A DNA stretch of 64,000 nucleotides from MED-G105 sp050331095 (GCA_050331095.1 JBHJHE010000012.1:1-64000), one strand, 5' to 3'. Shown: positions 32,839-42,827, counted from the stretch's first letter. Made by a program: numbers and translations. Notes: a model not told the origin generated them from the letters alone.

Positions 32839-33699
32839 TTACGCCGCGCGCCCTGAACAGTGGTCTATATAGGCTTCGCGCAACCTTGCGGCGATCGGTC
32901 CCGGGGCGCCGTCGCCGACCGGGCGATCGTCGATGTGCGTAATGGGCGTCACGACGGCCGTCGCCGACGTCATGAACGCCTCGCGGGCGCTGCGCGCTTC
33001 ATCCAGTGTGAAGGCGCGTTCTTCGACGGCGATTTGCGCCTCGCGAGCGCGTTCGATGACGCTGGCGCGCGTTATGCCGCCGAGAATGTGCGCTCCGAGG
33101 GGTTGAGTCACGAGAGAGCCGCTCTCAGCGACGATCCAGGCGTTCGACGCCGCGCCTTCCGTGACGACGCCGTCGCGGATGAGCCAGGCTTCGGCGCAGC
33201 CGGCGTCGCGCGCCGCTTCTTTCGCAAGGACGTTCGGCAGGAGCGAGATCGACTTCACGTCGACGCGGCCCCAGCGGATGTCCGGTTGCGTGATGACGCG
33301 GACGCCCTTGCGGGCCTTGGCGTTGGCGGCGGCCAGATCGAAGCGCCGCGCCGTGACGACGACGCTCGGCGCGGTGCGGCGCTGCGGGAACGGATGGTCG
33401 CGCGGCGCGACGCCGCGCGTCGCCTGCATGTAAACGAGGGCGTCGCCGAGGCGGTTCGAGCGCAGGACCCGGCGGACGACGGCGAGCAGCGCGGCGGTCG
33501 ACATGGGTTCGGCCATGCCGAGTTCGGACAAAGACCGCTTCCAGCGCGCAAGATGGCCGTCGACGTCCCAGGCGTCGCCGCCGATCACGAGAAGCACTTC
33601 GTAAACGCCGTCGGCGAACTGGTAGCCGCGGTCTTCGATCGGCACGCGCGCGTCAGACGTCGGGGCGTATGTTCCGTTAACGTAAGCGATCCGCGCCAT
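32839..33699 (-). CDS. dat: D-amino-acid transaminase (fold-type IV PLP aminotransferase)
   Basis: 286 residues. The N-terminus YVNGTYAPTSDARVPIEDRG and EDRGYQFADGVYEVL, the PLP lysine in DVKSISLLPNVLAKEAARD, and the C-terminal GGITRASVIERAREA with SATAVVTPI are those of D-alanine aminotransferases. It makes D-glutamate and D-alanine interconvertible, feeding peptidoglycan. Position between trkH and hfq is conserved in Alphaproteobacteria, which supports the assignment. A branched-chain aminotransferase-like activity cannot be fully excluded by eye. Confidence 0.9.
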   Translation of the reverse strand: MARIAYVNGTYAPTSDARVPIEDRGYQFADGVYEVLLVIGGDAWDVDGHLARWKRSLSELGMAEPMSTAALLAVVRRVLRSNRLGDALVYMQATRGVAPRDHPFPQRRTAPSVVVTARRFDLAAANAKARKGVRVITQPDIRWGRVDVKSISLLPNVLAKEAARDAGCAEAWLIRDGVVTEGAASNAWIVAESGSLVTQPLGAHILGGITRASVIERAREAQIAVEERAFTLDEARSAREAFMTSATAVVTPITHIDDRPVGDGAPGPIAARLREAYIDHCSGRAA

Positions 33700-33705
33700 A
33701 GCGCC

Positions 33706-35106
33706 TCAAGACCTCCAAAAACTGCGGTTGAGCAGCGCGAGGGCCGTGACCGCTTCGAGCCGCCCCAAAATCATCCCGATCACCATCGCGAAACGCAAGA
33801 TCGGATGCTCGAACGCACCGTACCCGTCCGCGCCGCCCTCGGCGAGCGCAAGAACCGGACCGGCGTTCGCAAGGAGCGCGACGGCCGCGCTTGCGGCGAG
33901 CTCGAAAGAATAGCCCCCGCCGGTCAGGATCAGCGTCAGAACGCCGATCGTCACCGTCAGCATGAGGAAGTGCATCCAGACGCCAAGCTCGTTGACGACC
34001 GACGCGCGACCGAACGCGGCGTTCGGCGAAACGAGCCGGCGCACCTCCTCGCGCGCGCGGCGGAAGATGACAAGCCAGCGGAGGATTTTGAGCCCGCCCG
34101 CCGTCGACACCGCCGAGCCGCCGATGATGACGGCGACGAGCGCCAGGGCCAGGGGCGGCGGCGTACCGAGGATGAGGCCGTTCGTGGACATAAGGCTCGC
34201 GGCGTTGAAGACCTGAGCCGGCGCCTCGGCGATCAGCGTCCCGACGGTCGGCGCGGCGAAAGCGCAAAGCGCCACCGCGAGACCGAGGACGATCATGGCG
34301 TAGGCGCCGGTCTCCGCGTCCTGCAAACGACGCCGGCGGCCGGTGAGGATGCGCGAGAGAAGGATGAAGTTCGCCCCGCTCAGGAAGACGAACGGCGCGA
34401 GCGCCGTCGCCGTTTCCGGCGCTAGGCCGGCTGCGCCATCGGCGTTGGCGACGAACCCGCCCGAGGCGACGACGGACATGGCGGCGATGAGCGCCGCAAA
34501 AGGCGAGGATCCGGCGAACGCGAGCGTGAACCAGCAGACGACCGTGGCGACGGCGTAGACGACGGAGAAGCTGCGGATCGCCGCGACGACGGCGCGCAGG
34601 TCGGATTCCCGCTCGCCGCGCGCGAAGGGCGGCAACAACGTGTCGATGCCGACGAACAGGGGACGGACGAAAATCGCCGCAGCGACGGCGAGCGAGACGA
34701 GGCCTCCGAGCCATTGCATCGTCGCGCGCCAGAGGGCGCCGGAGGGCGATGCGACGGCGGCGTCGTTGGACAGCCACGCGCCCGTCGTCGTCAGAGCCGA
34801 GGCGGCTTCGAAGTAGGCGTCGACGGGCGCGGCGCCGGCGATCGCGAAAGGCGCCCCGGCGAAGACGGGCGCGACGACCCACCACAGGAGAACGGTCAGG
34901 ATCGCGCCGCGCAGATCGCTTTCGCGCGGACGCGCGCCGATCGCGGCGCGCCCCCCGCCGCCGGCGATCGCGAACGCCATGCCGAAAACGTAGTCGCCCG
35001 CCCGCGCCGGCTCGGCGGCGAGCGCCGCGGCGAGCGGCAACGCCATGGCGAAGCCGAGCCCGATGATCGCGAGGCCCAGAAGCCGAAAGACGACCGCGAG
35101 GCCCAA
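33706..35106 (-). CDS. trkH: Trk potassium uptake membrane subunit TrkH
   Basis: About 466 residues from the TTG at 35106, which has GAAGG upstream and starts 11 bases after trkA ends; the ATG at 35169 would lie inside trkA. Repeated membrane-pore-membrane units carry selectivity-loop sequences such as ASALTTTGAWL, MSVVASGGFV and AASLMSTNGLILG. With TrkA it imports potassium. The gene lies last in an ntrY-ntrX-trkA-trkH series of the same direction. Several glycine filter positions can be seen but I did not align the fourth loop. Confidence 0.9.
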   Translation of the reverse strand: MGLAVVFRLLGLAIIGLGFAMALPLAAALAAEPARAGDYVFGMAFAIAGGGGRAAIGARPRESDLRGAILTVLLWWVVAPVFAGAPFAIAGAAPVDAYFEAASALTTTGAWLSNDAAVASPSGALWRATMQWLGGLVSLAVAAAIFVRPLFVGIDTLLPPFARGERESDLRAVVAAIRSFSVVYAVATVVCWFTLAFAGSSPFAALIAAMSVVASGGFVANADGAAGLAPETATALAPFVFLSGANFILLSRILTGRRRRLQDAETGAYAMIVLGLAVALCAFAAPTVGTLIAEAPAQVFNAASLMSTNGLILGTPPPLALALVAVIIGGSAVSTAGGLKILRWLVIFRRAREEVRRLVSPNAAFGRASVVNELGVWMHFLMLTVTIGVLTLILTGGGYSFELAASAAVALLANAGPVLALAEGGADGYGAFEHPILRFAMVIGMILGRLEAVTALALLNRSFWRS

Positions 35107-35117
35107 TGCGCGCGCCT

Positions 35118-36491
35118 TCAGAAGTATTCGATGCCGACGCGGAACATCTGCTCCACGTCTTTGACGCACTCGCGCAGGGCGAGGAGCACGACGCGGTCGT
35201 CCGGCGCGATGACGGTGTCGCCCGTCGGCATTGAGACGACGCCCTTGCGGTAGACCGCGCCGATCATGACGCCCTCCGGCAGCTTCGCCTCCGATAACGG
35301 CTTGCCGACCAGCGGCGAGGTTTCGAGCGCGATGGCGTCTACGAGTTCGGCCTCGCCGTCGCCGAGCGTGAAGACGCCTTTGATCCGCCCCCGGCGAATG
35401 TGCTGGAGGATCGTCGACACCGTCGCCGCGCGCGGATCGACATAGCGGTCGATGCCGACGGCCTCGCAGATCGGTCCATAGTCGGGATCGTTGATGAGGG
35501 TCAGAGAGCGCTGCGCGCCCTCGCGCTTGGCGACGACGGAGGCGAGGATGTTGACCTGATCGTTGTTCGTCACGGCGACGACCGTCTCGGCGTCGGCGAC
35601 GCCGGCTTCGCGCAGGATGCCGCGGTCCATGGCGTCGCCCTGAAGGACGACGGTGCGTTCAAGCTCCTCGGCGATCTCCTGGGCGCGCGTTTTGTCCCGC
35701 TCGACGAGGCGGATCTTCATGGCGGCGAGCGCCTCGAGCCGCCGGCCGATCTCAAGACCGATATTGCCGCCGCCAAGGACGATCACGCGCCGCGCCTGGC
35801 GCTCCGCCTCTCCCATGATCTCAAGTGCGCGGGAGACGTTCTCCCGCGCGGCGATGAAATAGATGTCGTCGCCCGGAAAAAGCTGATCGTCCGCGTGGGC
35901 GCGGCGGATCTTTTCGCCGCGGCGGATGGCGACGATGGTGATCTCAAGATCGGGGAAGAGTTCGGCCACTTGGCGCAGGGGCGTGTTGACGATCGGGCAT
36001 TCCTCGGAGAGCCGCACGCCGACGGCGGTGACGCGCCCATCGACGAAGGCCTTGGTCTCGAAGGCCCCCGGCGTTTGCAGGCGCTGCATGATCGCCTCGC
36101 TCACCTCGCGCTCCGGCGAAATGATGACGTCGATCGGCATGGCGTTGCGGCTGAAAAGATCCGAGTAGCGCCGGTCGAGATACTCCGCGGCGCGGATGCG
36201 CGCGAGCTTCGAGGGCACCTTGAAGAGCGTGTGCGCGATCTGGCAGGCGATCATGTTGACTTCGTCGGAGTACGTCACCGCGACGATCATGTCGGCGTCG
36301 CGCGCCCCCGCCTCCGCGAGAACCTCAGGATAGGAGCCATTGCCGATCACGCCGCGCACGTCGAGCCGCTCCGCGATCGCCCGCACGAGCGGCTTCGACT
36401 GGTCGATAACGGTGACGTCGTTGTTCTCGCGCGACAGGCGCCGGGCGATGCCGAAGCCGACGCGGCCGGCGCCGCAGACGATGACGCGCAT
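35118..36491 (-). CDS. trkA: Trk potassium uptake regulatory subunit TrkA
   Basis: 457-residue cytosolic protein with two RCK halves. Each begins with a Rossmann nucleotide-binding loop (MRVIVCGAGRVGFGIARRL and VIVLGGGNIGLEIGRRLEAL) and is followed by a TrkA_C domain. It gates TrkH in response to NAD(H) or ATP/ADP. Upstream is ntrX, downstream trkH, an arrangement common in Alphaproteobacteria. The RBS region and ATG at 36491 fit the conserved first residues. Confidence 0.95.
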   Translation of the reverse strand: MRVIVCGAGRVGFGIARRLSRENNDVTVIDQSKPLVRAIAERLDVRGVIGNGSYPEVLAEAGARDADMIVAVTYSDEVNMIACQIAHTLFKVPSKLARIRAAEYLDRRYSDLFSRNAMPIDVIISPEREVSEAIMQRLQTPGAFETKAFVDGRVTAVGVRLSEECPIVNTPLRQVAELFPDLEITIVAIRRGEKIRRAHADDQLFPGDDIYFIAARENVSRALEIMGEAERQARRVIVLGGGNIGLEIGRRLEALAAMKIRLVERDKTRAQEIAEELERTVVLQGDAMDRGILREAGVADAETVVAVTNNDQVNILASVVAKREGAQRSLTLINDPDYGPICEAVGIDRYVDPRAATVSTILQHIRRGRIKGVFTLGDGEAELVDAIALETSPLVGKPLSEAKLPEGVMIGAVYRKGVVSMPTGDTVIAPDDRVVLLALRECVKDVEQMFRVGIEYF

Positions 36492-36513
36492 GGGTCCGCC
36501 TTCCCGTGCCCCG

Positions 36514-37902
36514 CTACGCGCTTTCCGCGCGTTGCGCGCCGGAGACGCCGAGGGCCTTCAGCTTACGGTGCAACGCCGAACGCTCCATGCCGACGAAAGC
36601 GGCGGTGCGCGAGATGTTGCCGCCGAAGCGGTTGATCTGGGCGATGAGGTATTCACGCTCGAAGCGTTCGCGCGCCTCGCGCAGCGGCAGGGCGATGATC
36701 TGCTCAAGCCCCTCGCCCGCCGGGATCGTCAGGCCCGCGTCGATCACCTCTGACGGCAGATGATCGCAGGTGATCGTCGGGTCGGCGTCGCGGCCCATGA
36801 GTATGAGCGTTCGTTCGATGACGTTGCGCAACTGTCGAACGTTGCCGGGCCAGTGATAGGCTTGGAACGCGGCGAGCGCGTCCGGCGAGATCGCGCGCTT
36901 CGGCAGACCGAGCGAGCGCGACAGACGATCAAGGAAGAATGCGACGAGGGACGGAATGTCGTCGCGCCGCTCGGAGAGGGACGGCGCGATGATCGGCACG
37001 ACGTTCAGGCGATGGAACAGATCCTCGCGGAAACGGCCCTCCTCGGACTCCTTGAGGAGGTCGCGGGAGGTCGTGGAAATGATCCGCACATCAACGGAGA
37101 CGGGCTTGTCGCCGCCGACCCGCTTGAAGCGCTGATCGACGAGGACGCGCAGGATGCGGCTCTGGGTCTCGAGCGGCATGTCGCCGATCTCGTCGAACAT
37201 CAGCGTGCCGCCGTGGGCCTGCTCCAGAAGGCCGACGCTCTTCGGCCGTCCTCCCTCGCCTTCGACCCCGAAGAGCTCCGCCTCGACGTTTTCCGGAGCG
37301 ATCGTCGCGGCGCTGACGACGATGAACGGCCGCTTGGCGCGCGACGACTTGTCGTGGAGAAGGCGCGCGACGGTCTCTTTGCCCGAGCCCGGCGCCCCGG
37401 TGATGAGGACGCGCGAGCGCGCGTCGGCGACCTTGTCGACGGCGGCGCGGAGGCCGTTGATCGCAGCGGACGCGCCGACGAGGCCCCAGTCCGGCGACCG
37501 GCCGCGCAGTTCGTCGTTCTCCCGACGCAGTCGCGCCGCCTCAAGCGCGCGGTTGACGGCGAGGATCAGTCGGTCGGCGTTGAACGGTTTCTCCACGAAA
37601 TCGTAGGCGCCTTTTTTGATCGCCGCGACCGCCGTCTCGATCGTGCCGTGTCCGGAGATGATGATCACCGGCAGGTCGGGATGGGATTTCTTGAGTTCGT
37701 CGAGGATCTCGATCCCGTCCATCGCCGAGTTCTGCAGCCAGACGTCGAGGACCACGAGGCCCGGCGCGCGCCGGCTCAAATGTTCAAAGACGCCGTCGCT
37801 GTCGGCCGCCGCGCGCGGCTCGAACCCTTCGTCCTCCAGAATGCCCGAAACGAGGTCGCGAATGTCGGCCTCGTCGTCCACCACCAAGATGTCGATACTC
37901 AT
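36514..37902 (-). CDS. ntrX: Nitrogen/redox response regulator NtrX
   Basis: 462 residues: receiver domain (1-120; VVDDEADIRD, phosphoacceptor Asp in LVVLDVWLQNSAMDG), AAA+ domain (Walker A GAPGSGKET, Walker B TLMFDEIGDMP, arginine-finger region NVRQLRN), and a Fis-type DNA-binding domain (NISRTAAFVGMERSALHRKL). The GAFTGA loop that contacts sigma-54 is missing: AELFGVEGEGG runs straight on to SVGLLEQAHGG. That is normal for NtrX and implies that it does not act as a classical sigma-54 activator. It is the partner of NtrY, encoded 115 bases upstream. Stop is TAG. Confidence 0.95.
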   Translation of the reverse strand: MSIDILVVDDEADIRDLVSGILEDEGFEPRAAADSDGVFEHLSRRAPGLVVLDVWLQNSAMDGIEILDELKKSHPDLPVIIISGHGTIETAVAAIKKGAYDFVEKPFNADRLILAVNRALEAARLRRENDELRGRSPDWGLVGASAAINGLRAAVDKVADARSRVLITGAPGSGKETVARLLHDKSSRAKRPFIVVSAATIAPENVEAELFGVEGEGGRPKSVGLLEQAHGGTLMFDEIGDMPLETQSRILRVLVDQRFKRVGGDKPVSVDVRIISTTSRDLLKESEEGRFREDLFHRLNVVPIIAPSLSERRDDIPSLVAFFLDRLSRSLGLPKRAISPDALAAFQAYHWPGNVRQLRNVIERTLILMGRDADPTITCDHLPSEVIDAGLTIPAGEGLEQIIALPLREARERFEREYLIAQINRFGGNISRTAAFVGMERSALHRKLKALGVSGAQRAESA

Positions 37903-38017
37903 CGGGTTGGCCTTCGCTCTTCGTCAGCGTCCATGCGGGGCGACGCCGTCTTTCGCGCGCCTTCGCCGCGCCATGTGCGCCGCGTCGGCGGCGCGCGTCA
38001 CTCTTAGCGCGGATCGA

Positions 38018-40345
38018 TCATTCCGCGGCCGCGCTCGCCGCGCCGGCGTCGGCCGGGAGACGCTCAAGCCGCTGGGCCGTCGGATCCGGCAGGAGCATCG
38101 TCACCTGGGCCCCGGTGGGGCCCAAGGCGTCGGCGTCGGAAAAGTGCAGCGAGCCGTCGTGTTCTTCAACGACCTTCCTGACGATGGCGAGGCCGAGCCC
38201 GGTGCCTTTCGCCCGCGTCGTCATGTAGGGCTCCGTCAACCTGTGGCGCTCCGCCGCGGGCAGGCCGACGCCGTTGTCGATCACGTCGAGACGCACGCGG
38301 CCGTCTTCCCGGCCGATGCGGACCTCGACGGCGGGGCTCGGCTCCGGCGCGCCGACGCGTCGCGCCTCGATCGCCTCGCAGGCGTTCTTCATCAGGTTGC
38401 CGAGCGCCTGGACGATGAGGCGGCCGTCGCAGCGCACGGGCGCGGCGTCCTCGTCCGTCCGCAGGCGGAAATCCACGTCGGGGAACGCGACGCGCTGGGT
38501 GAAAATCGCCGACTTCGCCAATTCGACGAGGTTCTCTTCGTTGATTTGGGGCGCCGGCATGCGCGCGAACGAAGAGAACTCGTCGACCATTCGGCCAATG
38601 TCGCTGACATGGCGGATGATCGTCTCTGTGCAACGATCGAAGACCTCGGGCGACTCGCCGATCTCGCTCAGATACTTCCGCCGCAGGCGCTCGGCCGAGA
38701 GCTGGATCGGCGTCAGCGGGTTCTTGATCTCGTGAGCGATGCGCCGGGCGACGTCGCCCCAAGCGGCCGAGCGCTGGGCGTCGCCGAGAGCCGTGATGTC
38801 GTCGAACGTCGCGACGAAGCTGCGCTCTCCGCCGCTCACGTCCGTCGCGATGCGCACATTGAGGGTGCGCGGCTGTCCGTCGCGCTGGATGTCGAGCTGG
38901 CCGGCGGTTTCGACGCCGACCCCTGCCGCCAGCGCCTCCGCCGCCTGGTCGATGAGCGGACAGAATTCCGGCGCCACGTCGCACAGGGGCGCGCCCACGT
39001 CCCGCGCGGCGTCGATGCGGAGCAGCTCCTCAGCCGAGCGGTTGGCGATGGCGAGGCGTCCTTCGGCCGTGACGCCGACGACCCCGGCGGAGACGCTGGA
39101 GAGCACCGCCTCGGTGAAGCGCCGGCGCCGGTCCGACTGGCGGTTCGTTTCGATAAGGTCGTCGCGCTGCGCCTGAAGCTGGGCCGTCATGTGGTTCATA
39201 GCGCGGGCGAGGACGCTGAGCTCTCCGTCTTCGCGCATCACCCTTACGCGGGCCCCCAGATCGCCGCCGGAGACCTCCTCGGCCATGCCGACGAGGCGGC
39301 CGATCGGCTTGACGATGCGCGTCGCCGCCTGAAGCCCGGCCCAGATCGCGCCGAACAGGATGATGATCGCCATAACCACGTAACCGGCGAGGAAAACGCG
39401 CTCGAGGCGGTCGCGGCCGGTCTTGGCGACGTTCCAGTCGTCGCGCATCGCCCGAACCGAGAAGAGGCGTTCGGAGACTGAGTTCGGCACCGGCCGGAAG
39501 AAAAGAATGTAACCGCCGTCAAGGACGTCGGACTTCAGAAGGCCGCGGAAATAGTCGATCCGCCGCTCGTCGTTGAGGTCGTACTTGCCCCACTCCGATT
39601 TCGGCTTGCCGGCGGCGGCGGCGGCGTCGATCTCGTCGAAGACGGCTTTGGGCGGCAGGCGGAACGAGCCGTCCATCACCTCCGCGCGGGCGATGACGCG
39701 GTGGTCCTCGTCGAGAATGAAGATCGCCGCGAGGTCGCGGGCGATCGCCTGTTCGAAGAGCCGCTGGCGATACACGATCGGGGCCGAGCTCGGCGTAAGG
39801 CCGAGAAGCTGGTCCTGCAACTGGTCGAGCTCGATCTGGCGCAGGTCGACGTAGTCTTCGTTCGCCTCGGCGTTGAAATAGGCGTTCGCGAGTTCACGCG
39901 CGGTGTTGACGTAGTTCTCGATGCGCTCTCCGAACACGTCGTTGAGGCTCGAGCGCAGGATCGAGAACGCGAACAGGAAGGCGATCACCGCCGGCGCCGC
40001 GGCGACGATCGAAAACGCCCAAACGAGCTGCATGTGCGTGCGCGAGCCGGCGAGCTGGTTGCGGCGATCGGAGAGCACGTGCCAAAGGCGCGCGCCGATG
40101 AGCATGGCGAAGCCGGCCGCGATGACGACGTTGCCGACGATCAGTGCGCTGATGACGTCGCGGTCGATCCACTCGACCGCCGGCGACATCAAAAACCAGG
40201 TCGACAGGAACGCGACGAGCGCAGCGGCGGCGAGCGCAGCCGTCGGCACGATCGTCGACGTCGCCCAGAATGAGGGCTTGCGCGCGGCTTTTCCGGCGTC
40301 GGCCGACGCCGGCGTCGGCGTCGTCTCTGGCGTCAGAGCGCTCAT
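38018..40345 (-). CDS. ntrY: Sensor histidine kinase NtrY
   Basis: 775-residue membrane kinase. Four hydrophobic segments: three near the N-terminus (about 30-130) and one at about 320, with a periplasmic domain of about 180 residues in between. A HAMP domain (about 340-390) and a PAS domain (about 400-510) follow. The kinase core has the phosphoacceptor His in ARRIAHEIKNPLTPIQLSAE, the N box in LGNLMKNACEA, and GKT-like ATP loops in VIDNGVGLPAAER and GTGLGLAIVRKVVEEHDG. It controls NtrX and in relatives senses redox or nitrogen status and affects the envelope. Usually ntrB and ntrC precede it; here a dus gene does. Confidence 0.95.
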   Translation of the reverse strand: MSALTPETTPTPASADAGKAARKPSFWATSTIVPTAALAAAALVAFLSTWFLMSPAVEWIDRDVISALIVGNVVIAAGFAMLIGARLWHVLSDRRNQLAGSRTHMQLVWAFSIVAAAPAVIAFLFAFSILRSSLNDVFGERIENYVNTARELANAYFNAEANEDYVDLRQIELDQLQDQLLGLTPSSAPIVYRQRLFEQAIARDLAAIFILDEDHRVIARAEVMDGSFRLPPKAVFDEIDAAAAAGKPKSEWGKYDLNDERRIDYFRGLLKSDVLDGGYILFFRPVPNSVSERLFSVRAMRDDWNVAKTGRDRLERVFLAGYVVMAIIILFGAIWAGLQAATRIVKPIGRLVGMAEEVSGGDLGARVRVMREDGELSVLARAMNHMTAQLQAQRDDLIETNRQSDRRRRFTEAVLSSVSAGVVGVTAEGRLAIANRSAEELLRIDAARDVGAPLCDVAPEFCPLIDQAAEALAAGVGVETAGQLDIQRDGQPRTLNVRIATDVSGGERSFVATFDDITALGDAQRSAAWGDVARRIAHEIKNPLTPIQLSAERLRRKYLSEIGESPEVFDRCTETIIRHVSDIGRMVDEFSSFARMPAPQINEENLVELAKSAIFTQRVAFPDVDFRLRTDEDAAPVRCDGRLIVQALGNLMKNACEAIEARRVGAPEPSPAVEVRIGREDGRVRLDVIDNGVGLPAAERHRLTEPYMTTRAKGTGLGLAIVRKVVEEHDGSLHFSDADALGPTGAQVTMLLPDPTAQRLERLPADAGAASAAAE

Positions 40346-40529
40346 GCGAATCCTGCTCGAGGCGGCGTCTTCGCCGCGGGCTCGATCGGCGAGCCGCGGT
40401 TCGATCGGCGGGGGACCGCGGTCTGTCGTGCAGCCGCCGTGCCGTCGCTGATTGACTTGGTAGACTGTAACGATTGTTTCGCGAATTCAACGATGAAGCG
40501 GTTCGTCGACGCCCCCCTGAACGGCGGCC

Positions 40530-41597
40530 TCAAGCGGCCCGCGCAAGTCCCATCCGCCGCTCCAATGCGCTGAGAACGTCGGCGTCGCTGTCCGATTGGC
40601 ACAATCGGGCGCGCAACGCCCGGCGGGTCGTCGCGTCGCCAAGGCCAGGGGCGGCGTCGACGAAACCGGCGAGATGCTTGCGCATGATGCGCAATCCGAG
40701 CTTCGGGCCGTAAACCTCCGCCGCGCCGGCGTATTGCTGCGCCAATATGAGAAACTGGGCGTCCCCGTCCGGAGGCCTCTCCGCCGCCGAGCCGCCGGCG
40801 AGCGCCGCGGCGATCGCGCCGGCGAGCCACGGCCGCCCGACGCTCGCCCGCCCGATCATGACGCCGTCTGCGCCGGCGGCGGCGAGCGCGCGCCGCGCCG
40901 CCGCGGCGTCCACGACGTCGCCGTTCACGATCACGGGCAGGCTTGTCGCGGCCTTGACCGCGGCGACCGCCCGCCAATCGGCGACGCCCTTGTAGAATTG
41001 ATTGCGCGTGCGGCCGTGGACCGTGACGAGCCGGACGCCGGCCGCCTCGGCGCGCGCCGCGAGCTCCGGCGCGTTCAGCGCGTCGTGATCCCAACCAAGG
41101 CGCATCTTGAGCGTGACGGGCGTTGGCGTCGCGTCCACCGCCGCCCTGACGAGGCTCTCGGCGAGATTGAGATCACGCATCAGCGCCGAACCCGCGAGCG
41201 CGCCCGTCACCTGACGGGCCGGGCAACCCATATTGATGTCGACGATGTCCGCCCCGGCCGCGGCGGCGAGCCGCGCGCCCTCGGCCATCCATTTCGGTTC
41301 GCGGCCGGCGAGCTGCACGACGAAGGGCCGTACATCGGGATCGCCGAGCGCGCGGCGGACGACGTCGACGCGTCGCGTCGACAGCTCCGCGCACGCCACC
41401 ATCTCCGAAACGACGAGCCCCGCTCCGGTCGCCGCGCCGGCGCGGCGAAACGGCAGGTCGCTGACGCCGGACATGGGCGCCAGAGCGACGTTGTTCGCGA
41501 GGGTCGTCTCGCCGATGCGGATGGGGCTGTTGGCGATCAAGCTCCGGCGTCCTTGCGCGCGCGAGGCGTTCGTGTAGCACGAAACGCTCGCGTCCAT
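40530..41597 (-). CDS. dusB: tRNA-dihydrouridine synthase, DusB type
   Basis: 355 residues from 41597. It reduces uridines in the tRNA D-loop using FMN and NADPH. Signatures are LAPMSGVSDLPFRRAG, the catalytic cysteine in DINMGCPARQVTGALAGSA, VTVHGRTRNQFYKG and VIVNGDVVDA. The first about 20 residues (MDASVSCYTNASRAQG) look non-native; a downstream TTG at 41540 (LIANSPIRIGETTL) is a possible true start and would leave about 87 bases for a promoter shared with divergent ispDF. In Alphaproteobacteria this gene (formerly nifR3) normally stands before ntrBC; those two genes are absent here. Confidence 0.92.
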   Translation of the reverse strand: MDASVSCYTNASRAQGRRSLIANSPIRIGETTLANNVALAPMSGVSDLPFRRAGAATGAGLVVSEMVACAELSTRRVDVVRRALGDPDVRPFVVQLAGREPKWMAEGARLAAAAGADIVDINMGCPARQVTGALAGSALMRDLNLAESLVRAAVDATPTPVTLKMRLGWDHDALNAPELAARAEAAGVRLVTVHGRTRNQFYKGVADWRAVAAVKAATSLPVIVNGDVVDAAAARRALAAAGADGVMIGRASVGRPWLAGAIAAALAGGSAAERPPDGDAQFLILAQQYAGAAEVYGPKLGLRIMRKHLAGFVDAAPGLGDATTRRALRARLCQSDSDADVLSALERRMGLARAA

Positions 41598-41627
41598 CCG
41601 GGGCGCGGCGCCGCCGGAGCGATCGAT

Positions 41628-42827
41628 TTGCAAGCTCAGACCGTCGCCCTTCTCGTCGCCGCCGGTCGGGGCACGCGCGCAGGGCCCGGCGGGCCGAAGC
41701 AGTATCGTTCTCTCGCCGGCGAGGCGGTGCTCGTCCATGCCGCGCGAGCGTTTCTGGAGCATCCGCGGATCGACGCCGTGCGCGTCGTCATCCACGCCGA
41801 CGACCGCGACGAATACGATGCGGCGATGCGGCCCCTCGCCGGCGACGGCAAGCTCCTGGAGCCGACGACCGGCGGCGCGGAGCGTCAGGACTCCGTGCGC
41901 CTCGGGCTTGAAAGCCTCGCTGAACAGCGTCCCGAGCGCGTCCTCATCCATGATGCGGCGCGCCCTTTCATCGACGCCGACACGATCTCTCGGGTGCTCG
42001 ACGCTCTCGAAGCGGCCGACGGCGCCATCGCCGCCCTGCCTGTCTTCGACACCATCAAACGCGCCGACGGCGCGGATGCGCCGACGATCGAGACGACGGT
42101 GCCGCGCGAAGCGCTGTGGCGGGCGCAGACGCCGCAAGGCTTTCGGTACGAAGCGATCCGGTCGGCGCACGCGGCCGCCGGCGGCCGGCGAATGACCGAC
42201 GACGCGGCGGTCGCCGAGGCGGCCGGCGTGCGCGTTCGGCTGGCGCCGGGATCGCCCGACAACATGAAGATCACCCAGGCGGAGGACTTCGGCATGGCCG
42301 AGACGCTGCTCGGGCGGCGCGCGCCGCGCGGCGCGGGCGAGTTTCGATCGGGCTCCGGCTACGACGTCCACGCTTTCGAGCCTGGCGACGCGGTCGTTCT
42401 GTGCGGCGTCAGCGTCGAGCACGACGCCCGGCTCAAAGGCCATTCCGACGCCGACGTCGGCATGCACGCCCTCACCGACGCGATTTTCGGGGCCCTCGGC
42501 GCCGGCGACATCGGCGACTGGTTCCCGCCTTCCGACCCGCAATGGAAAGGCGCCGCGTCGCGCGTTTTCCTCGAAAAAGCCTGCGAACTTGTCGCGAAGG
42601 CCGGCGGCGCGCTCGTCAATTGCGACGTGACGCTGATCTGCGAAGCGCCGCGCATCGGGCCGCACCGGGCGGCGATGCGCGATGCGCTCGCCGAGATCAT
42701 GGGCGTCGCGCCGGCGCGGGTGTCGGTGAAGGCGACAACGACGGAGCGCCTTGGCTTCACCGGCCGCAAGGAAGGGATTGCGGCGCTCGCGAGCGCCACC
42801 GTGCGCCTGCCCGGCGAGCCGATGTGA
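41628..42827 (+). CDS. ispDF: Bifunctional IspD/IspF of the MEP isoprenoid pathway
   Basis: 399-residue fusion. The IspD half (1-225; LLVAAGRGTRAGPGGPKQY, DAARPFI) makes CDP-methylerythritol; the IspF half (about 235-399; GSGYDVHAFE, KGHSDADVGMHALTDAI, TTTERLGFTGRKEG) makes the cyclic diphosphate. The fusion is typical of Alphaproteobacteria. The TTG at 41628 is chosen because GGAG lies 8 bases upstream at 41616-41619 and the IspD P-loop starts 10 residues later. The end overlaps the GTG of cinA by 4 bases. Confidence 0.95.
   Translation: MQAQTVALLVAAGRGTRAGPGGPKQYRSLAGEAVLVHAARAFLEHPRIDAVRVVIHADDRDEYDAAMRPLAGDGKLLEPTTGGAERQDSVRLGLESLAEQRPERVLIHDAARPFIDADTISRVLDALEAADGAIAALPVFDTIKRADGADAPTIETTVPREALWRAQTPQGFRYEAIRSAHAAAGGRRMTDDAAVAEAAGVRVRLAPGSPDNMKITQAEDFGMAETLLGRRAPRGAGEFRSGSGYDVHAFEPGDAVVLCGVSVEHDARLKGHSDADVGMHALTDAIFGALGAGDIGDWFPPSDPQWKGAASRVFLEKACELVAKAGGALVNCDVTLICEAPRIGPHRAAMRDALAEIMGVAPARVSVKATTTERLGFTGRKEGIAALASATVRLPGEPM

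Noticed and set aside
40530..42665. 711-codon frame extending dusB upstream through ispDF
   Set aside because: The extra 350 residues are the antisense of ispD/ispF; only the part from 41597 is Dus-like.
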